Positions 38,492 through 49,124 of a DNA stretch of 64,000 bases are shown here, piece after piece (the stretch's first letter is position 1; each line of letters opens with the position of its first letter). The stretch is from Mortierella alpina (taxonomy: Eukaryota > Mortierellomycota > Mortierellomycetes > Mortierellales > Mortierellaceae). The stretch spans positions 77,001 to 141,000 of the forward strand of contig JANATF010000022.1 of the NCBI GenBank assembly GCA_029449245.1, given 5' to 3'. The notes under the pieces were generated by a model. It saw only the letters and a program-made list of their open reading frames with translations, did no database searches and was not told the origin of the DNA. Position numbers and translations under genes: made by a program.

Positions 38492-38974
38492 TCAATAGCG
38501 GTGACTTCTTTCCCAAAGGTTCGTTATAGAAACCATACAGTCCTCTGGCGAAAGACGAACATCCAATGGAACCGGTTTAAACTTTGAGAGATCCAGTATT
38601 TCGGAGAGGAATGACCTTTCATCTCTTCCTGTGGCCGTCAGAAATCCATGTAAGCTCCATTCTGCGACTTTAGTGGTTTTAAAATAAGGTGCGGACTCTA
38701 TGCCCTCGGGAAGGGAATCAGTGGCACCAGTGTATGCAGGAGAAGCATGGACTACGCGGAAATTGATTAATTCAATGACAACTAAACATTCAGCCAACAG
38801 TTGCGTATAGGATGCGCCCGCCATATAGCCCAGCGCATCCATACCATACCTTGATGCACCCGCCATTAGCCCAGTGCACCCAGCAGGCATCTCTTCCCGC
38901 CAATTAGCCCAGAAGAGTATGAGGATAGGAGAGAATACTCCACGACACCCCCACAAAGCGTTACTGGTATACAT
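38492..38974 (-). CDS. Hypothetical protein, possibly a 5'-damaged gene
   Basis: A 160-residue frame with an ATG. The first 55 residues are encoded by degenerate repeats (GLMAGASRYGMDALGYMAGAS; DNA with ATTAGCCCAG words like the 20-kb tandem repeat) and are probably not ancestral. The rest (AECLVVIELINFRVVHASPAYTG, ESAPYFKTTKVAEW, FLSEILDLSKFKPVPLDV, MVSITNLWERS) looks like a genuine protein domain, but I do not recognise it. Could be a 3' remnant of a larger gene. Confidence 0.4.
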   Translation of the reverse strand: MYTSNALWGCRGVFSPILILFWANWREEMPAGCTGLMAGASRYGMDALGYMAGASYTQLLAECLVVIELINFRVVHASPAYTGATDSLPEGIESAPYFKTTKVAEWSLHGFLTATGRDERSFLSEILDLSKFKPVPLDVRLSPEDCMVSITNLWERSHRY

Positions 38975-39059
38975 GCATATGTTGTATTCCGATTATTTCT
39001 TACCTACAGAAAAAGGAGTAAATTGGCGTACGCGAGTGTGTGCGTCTGTGGTGTGTGAT

Positions 39060-39091
<32 letters not shown>

Positions 39092-39093
39092 TC
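39060..39093. repeat. (AG)n microsatellite
   Basis: About 34 bases of nearly pure GA repeat, flanked by purine-rich DNA to 39,235. Minus-strand Ser/Leu-rich frames across it are artefacts. Confidence 0.9.
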
Positions 39094-39248
39094 GCGTGTG
39101 GGTATGGTGTTACGAAGAATGAAGAAGCGACACTGAAAAGAGTAAGGGAGTGAGGGAAAGAGAAGGACGATGATGAGTGTGGTGGGTGAAGAAAGGGTGG
39201 AGTATGCAAAGGGGAAGAGGAGAGGGGAGGCAAAAAAACGCCAGACCA

Positions 39249-39288
39249 TGACGTCAATTTATTTATTTCCATTTTGTACAGGATATAA
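39249..39288 (+). promoter_or_regulatory. CRE plus TTATTTCC/GGATATAA inverted repeat, copy 5
   Basis: TGACGTCA at 39,249-39,256, TTATTTCC at 39,263-39,270, GGATATAA at 39,281-39,288 (one mismatch in the second arm), then GATTAAGCC. About 275 bases upstream of the 38,974 ATG on the minus strand. Confidence 0.6.
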
Positions 39289-39479
39289 TGGATTAAGCCT
39301 CTCTCATCCGCCACCATTCATCATCATTACTTGTTATGAAGCTCTGAGCCGTCCTCATTTGCAACTCTCAACTCAAGCTTCATGACGAGCACTTACTATC
39401 AAATATAAATTTAATCAAACTGTTGATGACTTTGCTGCTCTTGAAGTCTCCTGAGGATTTCTACATCACTCCAGATCAG

Positions 39480-41198
39480 TTATAGTCCGAATGCCACTGT
39501 CGAGTTAAACGTTAATGCCTCTTCCAGCGCCATGGCTCCATCACCTGTAATCATCTCGCACCCCAAGCCTAAAGTGGTCAAAGTCGAGTTGGTCTTGAGT
39601 GCCTCTGCCAGCGCCTTAATTCCATCGTCCCCGATTCGGTGGGGGTATAAGCGCAAATCGGTCAAAGTCGAGTTGATTTCGAGTGCATTAGCCAGCGCCT
39701 TGGCTCCGCGGTCATCGATCTTGTTGCTCGCCAAACGCAAAGTGGTAAGAGTTGAGTTGGACTTGAGTGCCCTAGCCAGCGCCTCGGCTCCGAAGTATTC
39801 AAATGAGTTATCCGTTAAGCTCAAACTGGTCAGAGTCGAGTTGGTTTTGAGCGCCTCGGCGAGTGCCTTGACTCCATCGTCTCTGATTTTATTGCCATTC
39901 AAGTCCAAAGTGGTTAGAGTTGAGTTGATCTTGAGTGCTTCAGCTAGAGCCTTAGCTCCGTCGTCTTTGATCTCGTTGCACATCAAGTATAAATAGATCA
40001 GAGTCGAGTTAGTCGTGAGTGCCTCAGCCAGCGCTTCGCATCCGTCGCATCCGATCGAGTTGTAACCAAAGCACAAAGTGGTCAGACTCGAGTTGGTCTT
40101 GAGTGAATGAGCTAACGCCTGAGCTCCGTCGCCATTGATCTTGTTACCCATCAAGTACAAAGTTGTAAGAATCGAGTTGGTCTTGAGTGGTTGAGCTAAC
40201 GCCTCAGCTCCGTCGTCTCCGATCTCGTTGTCCTCCAAATGTAAAGTGGTCAGAATTGAGTGGCTCTTGAGCGCCTTAGCCAGCGCCCTGGCTCCATCGT
40301 CTCCAATTGTGTTGCTTCTCAAGTCCAAAGCCATCAAAGTCGAGTTAGTCTTGAGTGCTTCAGCCAATGCCTTGGCTCCATCACCGCCGATCTCGTTTCT
40401 CTCCAAGCTCAAAGTGGTTATAGTCGAGTTGGCTTTGAGTGTCTCAGCCAGTGCCTTGGCTCCGTAGTATCCACATGAGGCATCATTCAAGCTCAAAGTG
40501 GTCAAAGTCGAGTTCGTCTTGAGTGCCTCGGACAGCTCCCTGACTCCATCGTCTCCAATGTCGTTGGAGTTCAAGATCAAAGTGGTCAGAGTCAAGTTGC
40601 TCTTGAGTACTTCAGCCAACGCCTTGGCTCCATCAACCCCAATCTCGTTCATATCCAAGTCCAAGGTGATCAGAGTCGAGTTAGTCTCGAGTGCCTCGTA
40701 CAGCGCCTTGGCTCCATCGTCTCCGATCTCGTTGTCTACCAAGCCCAAAGTGGCCAGAGTTGAGTTGGTCTTGAGTGCCTCAGCCAGCGCCTTGACTCCA
40801 TAGTCTCCGATATAGTTGCCTGCTAATTCCAACTCGGTAAGAGTCGAGTTGGTCTTGAGTCTTTCAGCCAGCTCCATACAAAGCTCGGGTGGGATTGAAT
40901 TGTAGCTCAAGTCTAGACAGGCTACATTTGAGTTGGCCAAAAAAATTCCTGATATCGCTTCTTCGACTGATTCCGCTGAAGGATTAATAAAGAGGTATTT
41001 TATATAACACACGTATCTCTTTAACGTTTCCCAGCTGACTCCGTATTTTGACAACTCGACAGATCTGTAAAGCAGCCTTGTGAATGAGTTGTTCCACTCA
41101 TTACTCACACGTGCACAGGACGCAAGGTCTTTAGGATCAAGGTTACTGCCAATCCTTGCGAGAAGCTCAGGTATATCGAGAGGGCTTGTCCGCTTCAT
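39480..41198 (-). CDS. F-box-like protein with about 16 leucine-rich repeats
   Basis: 572 residues from the ATG at 41,198 (MKRTSPLDIPELLARIG); the longer frame starts at GTG. The F-box-like N-terminus has DIPELLARIGSNLDPKDLASCARVSNEWNNSFTRLLYRSV. From residue 95 to the end run about 16 highly regular 28-residue LRRs: xxALAEALKTNSTLTTLxLxxNxIGDDGAK. The repeat DNA is 84 bases and very homogeneous, which implies recent unit duplication or conversion. Proteins of this kind form a horseshoe scaffold. No nucleotide-binding (NACHT/NB-ARC) domain is present, so this is not an NLR. Regular Asn and Leu positions support correct folding. Confidence 0.82.
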   Translation of the reverse strand: MKRTSPLDIPELLARIGSNLDPKDLASCARVSNEWNNSFTRLLYRSVELSKYGVSWETLKRYVCYIKYLFINPSAESVEEAISGIFLANSNVACLDLSYNSIPPELCMELAERLKTNSTLTELELAGNYIGDYGVKALAEALKTNSTLATLGLVDNEIGDDGAKALYEALETNSTLITLDLDMNEIGVDGAKALAEVLKSNLTLTTLILNSNDIGDDGVRELSEALKTNSTLTTLSLNDASCGYYGAKALAETLKANSTITTLSLERNEIGGDGAKALAEALKTNSTLMALDLRSNTIGDDGARALAKALKSHSILTTLHLEDNEIGDDGAEALAQPLKTNSILTTLYLMGNKINGDGAQALAHSLKTNSSLTTLCFGYNSIGCDGCEALAEALTTNSTLIYLYLMCNEIKDDGAKALAEALKINSTLTTLDLNGNKIRDDGVKALAEALKTNSTLTSLSLTDNSFEYFGAEALARALKSNSTLTTLRLASNKIDDRGAKALANALEINSTLTDLRLYPHRIGDDGIKALAEALKTNSTLTTLGLGCEMITGDGAMALEEALTFNSTVAFGL

Positions 41199-42245
41199 AA
41201 TAGCGCCAATGGAATGATGAGATAGCAACACAAACAGAAGTGATTGACAAATATCAAGGGTGAATGAGAAGGGGATGTGGTAAGAAGGTTGGTTTATATG
41301 TTATTTTTTAATGTCGCAAATCCCCTTTTTATATGACTGACTGATATCGTCGTTAGAAATAGATCCTCATTTCATTGACCGCTTATATAGTGGCGCAATC
41401 GAACCACATCTTCAGTTTTATCTCTCGGTTCAAAGTAATTGGTTCATTGTCTTTGGAACTTATGCTGCCCCTTAGACAGACCGCAAAGCAGCAAGACGTT
41501 TTTGTATTCGTTCACCGAGGATATCATGACCCCACTAGGTAACCCGTCATTTTTGAACTCATGATTCTTCTTCAATCCGTCATTTCTGAAATCATAACCC
41601 CCAAGACTGAGCTGCTGCATAATAACACCTGAATGTAGATCCAGCCAGTCATAGTTGAAGTAAACGAAACAGTGGAAGCTGCAGATTGGAACCCACCGAT
41701 CGCCAAGTAAGGTGTGCCTGAGTGATGTACTGTACCTTGGATCATCACCACAATAGGAACAACAACCCTATGACTGAACTGCTGCATAATCACAATGAAT
41801 GCGCACAATGAAATATTACCTTCCTCCAGCCATAAATGAAGTGCGGGAACCAGAAGCTGTGGAGAATTAAAAAAATCCACTTAAATGATGATGTCGTTCG
41901 TAATGAAGGGAGTGTTAACTGATGAATTTTATGAAAGTCATGCACCAATGAAGTGAAAACCAAGGGAACAACAATGAGACACTCCAAGTGAATCAATCCA
42001 TAAAGCCATGTCGGGGGGGAGGGAGCTGTTTCTTTCCAGAAGGGATTGGAGTGCTTCTTTAAGTACGCAGCTTCTTATCAATAGCACTCAAAATAACCTT
42101 TGATCATATTACCGGCAAATGCGAGTCTGCTGAGGTAGGTAGACAACAAGGGAAAAACGCAAAGGTGGTGAAGCCAGACGTAATGATTGCATTTATTTCC
42201 AGACATGTAGGAAATAATTTATTTACTTGACTACCTGAGCGTTGT
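41199..42245. repeat. Intergenic with two copies of the 9.7-kb dispersed repeat
   Basis: 41,615-41,700 and 41,800-41,970 resemble 9,670-9,880 (TTCCTCCAGCCATAAATGAA, GAACCAGAAGCTGTGGAGAA, GTGAAAACCAAGGGAAC). A sixth CRE/inverted-repeat element lies at 42,178-42,217. No gene seen. Confidence 0.55.
42178..42217 (+). promoter_or_regulatory. CRE-like plus TTATTTCC/GGAAATAA inverted repeat, copy 6
   Basis: GACGTAATG (half site), TTATTTCC at 42,193-42,200, GGAAATAA at 42,210-42,217, then TTTATTTACTTGACTACCTG, like the 9,971 copy. Confidence 0.55.
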
Positions 42246-42905
42246 AAAAATCAGGCATGGGTTCAGAGGAGGAAAAAATTCAGCCATGGTCTCAAAGGGC
42301 GCAAGGGTCTGTGAAACAATTCAGGCATGGCTACAAAGGGAGCACGGGTGTGAAAAAATCAGGCATGGTCTGAGAGGGAGCAAGGGTGTGAAAAAATCAG
42401 GCATGGTCTGAGAGGGAGCAAGGGTGTGAAAAAATCAGGCATGGTCTGAGAGGGCGCAAGGGTGTGAAAAAAATCAGGCATGGCTACAAAGGGAGCAAGG
42501 TTGTGAAAAAATCAGGCATGGCTACAAAGGGAGCAAGGTTGTGAAAAAATCAGGCATGGTCTGAGAGGGCGCAAGGGTGTGAAAAAATCAGGCATGGTCT
42601 GAGAGGGCGCAGGGGTGTGAAAAAAATCAGGCATGGCTACAAAGGGCGCAAGGGTGTGAAAAAATCAGGCATGGTCTGAGAGGGCGCAAGGGTGTGAAAA
42701 AAATCAGGCATGGCTACAAAGGGAGCAAGGTTGTGAAAAAATCAGGCATGGGCTCAAAAGGCGCGAGGGTGTGAAAAAAATCAGGCATGGCTACAACGTG
42801 TGAAAAAATCAGGCAATTCAGGCATGGTCTCAGAGGCGAAAGGCTTCAGACGAGGAAAAATTCAGGCATAGTCTCAGAGGGGGGAAAGGTGGAACAGTCA
42901 GAGAA
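42246..42905 (+). repeat. 38-base minisatellite, about 17 copies in two variants
   Basis: The unit is AAAAAATCAGGCATGG followed by either TCTGAGAGGGCGCAAGGGTGTG or CTACAAAGGGAGCAAGGTTGTG. The two variants alternate irregularly. The array ends about 165 bases before the ATG of the JmjC gene and could form part of its leader or promoter. Confidence 0.9.
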
Positions 42906-43070
42906 AAAACCAGGCAGGGGCGAAGAACGTCATATGGGGTTCATTGACGGTGGACCCAGGAAGGCCTGATTCCTATAAAAAGACCATTCCCAGTGAAAAA
43001 GAGACAGGCACGCCTCTCTCCTGATACCCCTTCCGTGCTCTCACATATTCCCACTTTGAATCTAGGATCA

Positions 43071-45568
43071 ATGAGCCCCAACGTGAATTTCAATGAACTC
43101 TTTAATCGCGCCCCATTCAGGCACGCCAAACGCGTACACTGCAATGAGGTCGAGGACATGGATAAACTCGTACACGAAAAGGTCATGGTTCAAGGGGTTC
43201 CACTTGTTGTGGACCAATGGAATAAGACACCTGCCTGGAGAAAAACCATCTTTAGATGGGATTACCTCAAGAGGCATCATGGAGGCGATGGTTCGTGTAG
43301 CCGGCGCACGATTCGTCCAGTTCTTTGGCTGATGCTGCAAAATTAATGACTGGTCATTCGCTTTTAGATGTTGTCTGCAGGGACGTGAAGCAGAATGTAG
43401 ATGTAGAAGTGAAGATGAGGTTCTTTCTCGACAACATTACAAAGCTGTCGAGCGACAATAGCTTTCCATTGTACGGCAAGGACCTTTCATGCCCTGAAAA
43501 GTGGCGTAAAATCATAATGGAAAAAATTCTCCCACCAGTCGTTGCATACAGAGGGCCAAACGATCTAAGTAAGTCATCCAGAAAAAAACCCAGTCACGCA
43601 CATTATTGCACAACGAAAATTTTAACGTATCCAAAGATGCCTTATGTCTTGAAAAGGCGGCAGAGAACCTTATGCTCTATATTGGCAAAGAAGGAACAAG
43701 GTGAGTCGGTGACTTTAATTTTTCATGAGCTCTGGTGATAGTCCGTGTGCAAAACACTGACATGTTGAAAAACTGTAGAACTCCACTTCACTACGACCAC
43801 TGCGGCACAGTTGGTCACAATCTCCTGCTGCACTCAGATGATGGTATGCCAAATGCAAGCAGTCGATGTGTCGTAGGTTTTTCGTATCATATCGGAACAC
43901 TCATCAGAATTTCATGCCCTAGACTCTCATGCTATCTGGTTTATGATCGCCGCAGAGGACAAAGCCAAGGCGGAACTACTGTTCAAGCGGTTGGACTACC
44001 CACTGGACCGTGAAAACCATTTTGCTTCTCTGCATCAACTGGCGCAAGCCGATTTCCCTGTTTATGTGGTTGAACAGAGAGTTGGAGACCTCATTTTAAT
44101 ACCCTCACTTGGGTACCACCAGGTGGAGAACATGGTATGTACTAGCTTCGACCCTTTTCGGTATAATATATGCCGGATAAATAATGCAGTACCAACCTTT
44201 GCTTACAGGGCACGACTACCATCAAAGTCGCCTGGAACAGGCTGACTTCTACCTGTTTGTCAACCGCCCTACATACAGTGTTGCCAGTCTACAAACGGTA
44301 TGTACCTCGGACATTCAAGACTCAGTGCAAAGCATATTCAAAACCTAAGCGTGTTCTTTCATCGGTAGCATGAACAATCCTGAAGCCTACAGAACCAAAT
44401 CCATTATCAGCGCGGCTTTAGAAAAGTGGACCGCCCTCTTAGAATCGAAAACACAGCACCTCCCGCTCTCGAAGGTAGCATTCTGTCAGTCTTTCACTCA
44501 ACTTGTATCTCTCTTTCGAGAAATGGTACACGAGGATTGGGTCGACTTAACTGCGTTGACGAAGGAGCACTGGACATTACTGCCGGACGACGCCTTAACC
44601 TCGGTTGCCCCAATAAGAGCGAACGACAACACCTCTATCAGCTGTGATTTCTGCCGATGCGACATATGGAACAGATACTTCCACTGCGAGAGGTGCACTG
44701 ACCCAGAAAACAGCTACGACATCTGCACCGAATGTTTCGCACAAGGCCGCGGCTGCCCACACCGAGCGAGTACTATTGCCTTCATGGAATTTGTTTCCAT
44801 GTCCTCGTTACAGAGGCTATATTCACGAGTAGTGCGATCTTGGAACTCATCCGGTGATCTTTTAAGCTGTGACATGTACAAACCTATCGTCGACGAATGG
44901 TGTGACGGGTAAGTGGTAATAGCTAAACATTCCTTCGTCAGGTTCAATTAGCCCAAACACTTATCGACATGCATTTTATTAGAATCGCGCCATTACCTGG
45001 AAAAAACTATTCGTGTACCTCCATTGCATACCTTCGACATATACAACTACGAACTGCGCTGAAGAAGGTACTTGACTGATTGTCATCGGCTACGCTGAGG
45101 TCTATTCATGCATCACGGATACTAAACGATTTTTTTCATCACCAGTCATCTTGCCATCAATGTGGCGAGTCTCGTGCACGAAGACCCAACACGGTGGTTT
45201 TCAAGTGCTGTCATCTTCGCCCGATCAACTGGAGGTCGAGGCCAACGAAAAAGGGCGTCAAACGTTGCCACTACAAGTTCTGCGAAAGATGTCTCGATCG
45301 CTCCTATGGATTGAGATGGGTTGACATGGTGGTTAAGCCTCAGAACCCAGAATCCTGTCCCGCATGCTTAGGGGTCTGTGTTTGCCTGAAGTGCACCAAA
45401 AATAGGCCAGGGATCAACCAATACGGCCCCGCCAACTCTCTCCGTCTCAGGACCAATGAGCAGCCAGTACTCTTTAATGATCCTTCGGAAGACCAGCGTA
45501 ACAGAGGAGGCATTGCTGATGAAATGGACTGCTCTTTTGCGAACTCAAACCGAAAACGCAAGCAATAA
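43071..45568 (+). CDS. Nine-exon JmjC-domain protein with ZZ-like and 4CXXC_R1-like zinc modules
   Basis: Exons: 43,071-43,290; 43,368-43,568; 43,637-43,700; 43,779-43,843; 43,923-44,134; 44,209-44,297; 44,369-44,908; 44,983-45,067; 45,146-45,568. All eight introns are 68-79 bases, GT...AG and phase-consistent; 632 residues. The JmjC fold shows H-x-D in TPLHYDHCGTVGHNLLLHSD (about 166-168) and the distal His in IPSLGYHQVEN (about 250), the Fe(II)/2-oxoglutarate facial triad. A cysteine module follows: CDFCRCDIWNRYFHCERC..DICTECF..GCPH (ZZ-like, about 376-415). The C-terminus has CHQCGESR..FKCC..CERCLDRSYG..CPACLGVCVCLKC (zf-4CXXC_R1-like). Probable histone or protein demethylase/hydroxylase in the nucleus. 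In the first exon the frame is open upstream to a GTG in a start-like position (42,993), so the original start may be mutated. Confidence 0.82.
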
Positions 45569-46323
45569 ACTGAGTGTGGAGTTACAAGGTTGTACCTTGT
45601 ATGGGGGAGTTGGTGAGGGCAGTAAGAATAAGCGTTTTCAGTGTCGAGGTCGTGATTCGAGATGATGGAGGCACGCGATTTGAACAAGACGACTGAGTAC
45701 ACATTCAATCAGAAGGCATCAATCGAGACAAACTTGATTTTAAAGACACAATCAGATGCCTTTCGGTGTGTAGAGAATGTCAGTGACAAGGTGGTCAACG
45801 GACATAATGCCGCCTTGATTAGACTTCCTTGAGAACATATATGGGAGATTTGATTCACTGGGTCACTCTATCTGAAAGTCATTGGGGCAAATTGAACAGA
45901 CATTCTATAGCACAGATTTTATGTAGAAACGTATATGACAGGCATACATGATGATATCCACGCAGTCATATGGAGGCTTGAGAGCAAAACCACTATCCAG
46001 TTTGAATGGCTGAATCTTATTTACGGAAAAATATTCAGTCAATGCTGCACAAGGTCTTTCGGTAAGGCGTTGAACGTTGACGGGGCGCACTGAAGGGATA
46101 CGTTTTAACACCTACACATCCTTAACACACTTAACACTCATTGTTATTCTATACGACAGTTCGGCATCTCTTCCCTTCATTGCTGCATGGTGCGCTAAAG
46201 GACTATGATTGTTTGGAATGTGCCTGGCAACAACAACTGAACCACTGAAGGCTCTAAAAAAGCCAGTCCCCGGGCACAGCCACCACAGGGAATTACTTTT
46301 GAATAAGGATCAGGATCATCACT
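45569..46323. other. Intergenic, no gene seen
   Basis: No repeat or convincing frame; a minus-strand 68-codon frame at 45,905-46,111 starts at ATG but has no other support. Confidence 0.4.
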
Positions 46324-47191
46324 TCATTGGTCTGTTAACATGATTAAGGACCAGGATGTCTTAGAAGGTTTGATAACATAATAAACGCCCTCGCTGTCTC
46401 TGTCCTCTACTACGTGGTTGGTGGAGTCATCTGAAAGGTACGTTACAATACCATCTGCCGACTTTCGTTGTTCATCAAAACTGATATCTTCAGCTGAAAA
46501 TGATAAGTAGCTCTTAGAAATTAAGAATCGAGAGGCACTTAGCTTTTCCGTCGGCAATATCAGCCAGTATCGGTCGTCATCCCAGTGTCGTCGATTCACC
46601 TGAAACGGCCCAAACATACTGGGAAGATCATCAACATGACGCAAGACGATAGTGGCCCACTATTAATTAAAATTCGTCATAGTTTTTAGTACTTCCTCTT
46701 TTTCGACCATCAAAAGATTATCGATCCTGAGGTACCTTAGGATGTGGCCTCTTGTTATGAAACCTTAAATATGTTACAACTGACGGATACCAAAACTCGG
46801 AAGTGCACTCAATTAAGCAAGTTATAGTCTTCGGTTTTGAATTCTTTTGTATAAAGGAGATATCAATAAAATCGGTATCGTTCAATCTTTTCGTCATTTT
46901 GAAGGTCATTGTCCCACCATCAACGTGTCTAGCCACGATTATTCCTGATGGATTAAGAACGACAGACTCAATTTCCCCGTCATTAATGAATCGAAAACCA
47001 GCTTTGTCCTCGCAGAGACGAACAAATTTTTCCATGAACTCTCCATGACTCTCATACGAGATCCTAGGATGCTCATACTCCATGTGTATTTGCAACTGAG
47101 AAGTCAAATGACTGAAAAGGCTTCTTTGCAATTAAAAGATACACGTTTGTACTTATACCTGAAGGAAATGCCCCACCGTCTTATTTAACAT
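46324..47191 (-). CDS. Three-exon orphan protein
   Basis: Exons: 47,159-47,191; 46,736-47,095; 46,324-46,659. Introns of 63 and 76 bases, GT...AG, phase 0; 242 residues. Starts MLNKTVGHFLQLQIHMEYEH. Mixed alpha/beta composition with VNRRHWDDDRYWLILPTEKL and FEFxY-like strands; no signal peptide, membrane helix or known motif that I recognise. The first 11-residue exon is the least certain part; without it, the start would be at 47,083. A GCCACCTCTT minisatellite lies immediately upstream. Confidence 0.5.
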
Positions 47192-47204
47192 CGCTTTGCC
47201 ACCT

Positions 47205-47360
47205 CTTGCCACCTGTCTCACTACATCTCTTACCACCTCTTGACACCTGTCTCACCACTACATCTCTTGCCACCTCTTGCCACCTCTTGCCACCTCTTGT
47301 CACCTCTTGACACCTCTTACCATCTGTCTCACTACATCTCTTGCCACCTCTCTTGCCAGC
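47205..47360. repeat. TTGCCACCTC minisatellite
   Basis: Irregular tandem copies of CTTGCCACCT and CTGTCTCACTACATCT. Directly before the three-exon orphan gene. The rest, to 47,804, has no supported gene. Confidence 0.8.
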
Positions 47361-47804
47361 AGCATAGTCTTTAGTACTGAGTTCCGTTCTGTGTAATATG
47401 GCTCGATGTGGCGTCAGAATGGACGAACCTTCATCAGAGATCACCATAGAGATCTCGCCAGAAAGTCATCGACTCAATATATTTTTTGAAATACTTTGCC
47501 TGGTACAGTCTCCCAACATGACTACATTGTCGATCCATTGGCGAAGTGCATTGTATACAATACCCCATTCAGTGCTCAAGAATATATTGGGTCGGTTTTT
47601 ACTTTCTGGCGAGACCTCTATCTCGAGTAGCCTAACGCAGGGTACTACAATAATTCCCCTAAACTGTAGAGGCGTCGCCAGGAAGTCGTGAGTGCCTATC
47701 TACGCAACAACATATAACGAGACAAAGCTTTTAAAATCAAACTTAGGCTCAGGAACAGAGAGGAAACGATGAAATGCAATTCGTAACCTCGAGTTCAAAC
47801 TGCT

Positions 47805-48753
47805 TTAATCTGACAAGCCATGTAGTAGAGAACGTTTTGATGCTTCAAAGCTCTCTTTAGCAATCGCAACGAAAGCGCTGGCCTTCTCAACTGCAGCGGT
47901 TTTCTTTTCTAATGCACTCTTGGCTTCCAAGAGCTGTGCTCTTGCGTTATTGAGATCACGCTTGCACTCTATCTCCACTCTATGTGCCTCATCAACTTCA
48001 CGTTTGCTTTTTTTAGCACTTGTCCACAGCATCCAGAAGGTATTGTCAGGACTTTGTCCTTCTCTCTGATCTTGCGCCAAGTGTGTCGGCAGATTTATAC
48101 CGTTGACAATCGACCTCTCATTCATTTCGCGGTTGTGTGAGCGATAGAACGTAACCCATGGCTCGCCATAGACGATTGCTGCGCACTCTACTTCTTGTCG
48201 GTGATCTCCAAACTCTTTCAACATATCTTCAAAAATCGAAGTACGCTGCGTTGTTGCTGGGCCCGTGCATTCGACAGTAACAGAAGCGTCCAAGAATGCA
48301 TTGGAGGAGGAGGAATCAACAGCATCGCCGAAGGATATTGACTCAGGCTCCAACAATTGCTGATTTCCATTGAAATTAGAGGTGCGTTCAAGACGTTGTT
48401 CCTGAGATGCGGCGTCCTGAATTGGTTCATGGGTGGCCGAGATGTCGTCAGAAATTACAATTGCATCAACTGCCGTTAAGCCGCTGACCAAGGAGGTTGA
48501 TTGGGATGGTAATGAATACCTGCGCTTTTTGGGACGTCGTTTTTTGCGCCTTTCATTGATAACAGCGGGCAGTTCTTCAGAAATACTAAACGCAACGTTA
48601 CGAAACGAACTTTCAGTTCCAAAATCGCACAAGAAAGACCGGTGCATCTTACAGACAAGAGCCTTACCCGTCTGCTTCAGAGTCAACATCATCTACCAAA
48701 CGGTGCTTTAGTGTAGGTTCATTGGAGACTGCGTCTTCTCTTGGAATATCCAT
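47805..48753 (-). CDS. Two-exon nuclear coiled-coil protein, paralogue of the 24-kb gene
   Basis: Exon 1 48,668-48,753 (MDIPREDAVSNEPTLKH...), intron 48,586-48,667 (82 bases, GTAAGG...GTTTAG), exon 2 47,805-48,585; 288 residues. The joint gives ...EADGISEELPAVINER. NERRKKRRPKKRR is a nuclear localisation signal at the same position as in the paralogue. The C-terminal coiled coil runs from KKSKREVDEAHRVEIE to KESFEASKRSL. Same intron phase and position as 23,865-24,831. Likely a nuclear scaffold or regulatory protein, function unknown. Confidence 0.7.
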
Positions 48754-49124
48754 ATTGTATTAGGAAGTTGTGTGTTGTAAGGAAGAAGGAGGGTTGCGCA
48801 AGATACTTATATGTTATGGGCTAAGAGCACTAGATGTTTGCAGGGACAATGTGCAGGCAAAAGGCAAAAGGTGGGAGAGAGGATAGTAGACTAGGAGCAG
48901 AAAAAGTTCATGCATACAGACAGATCAATCAAGAACAATAATCTAAATATGTGTTTCCGGAATTGCAATAAGGGATAGTGATTGGACAAGCCTATCTCAC
49001 CCCTACGTCAAGGATTTTTGGCTCCAAATTGGCTCATGCAGTTGTGTTGCCACAGCGGAGAACAATTTAGTAGTACATGGTCCACTGCACAAGAAAGTCA
49101 CAATTGGTTTTTCTCCCTCTTATA
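48754..49124. other. Intergenic, no gene seen
   Basis: Upstream region of the coiled-coil gene, with an AT-rich end. Nothing else supported. Confidence 0.4.

Noticed and set aside
39004-39317. Minus-strand Ser/Leu-rich frames of 81-105 codons
   Set aside because: Created by the GA microsatellite and flanking purine-rich DNA; no ATG context or homology.
39532-40803. Several plus-strand open frames across the LRR gene
   Set aside because: Antisense shadows of 84-base LRR repeats. The sense frame is continuous, has an F-box-like start and regular LRR spacing.
35988-41198. NLR-type immune receptors
   Set aside because: The LRR genes have F-box-like N-termini and no NACHT or NB-ARC motifs (no P-loop seen).
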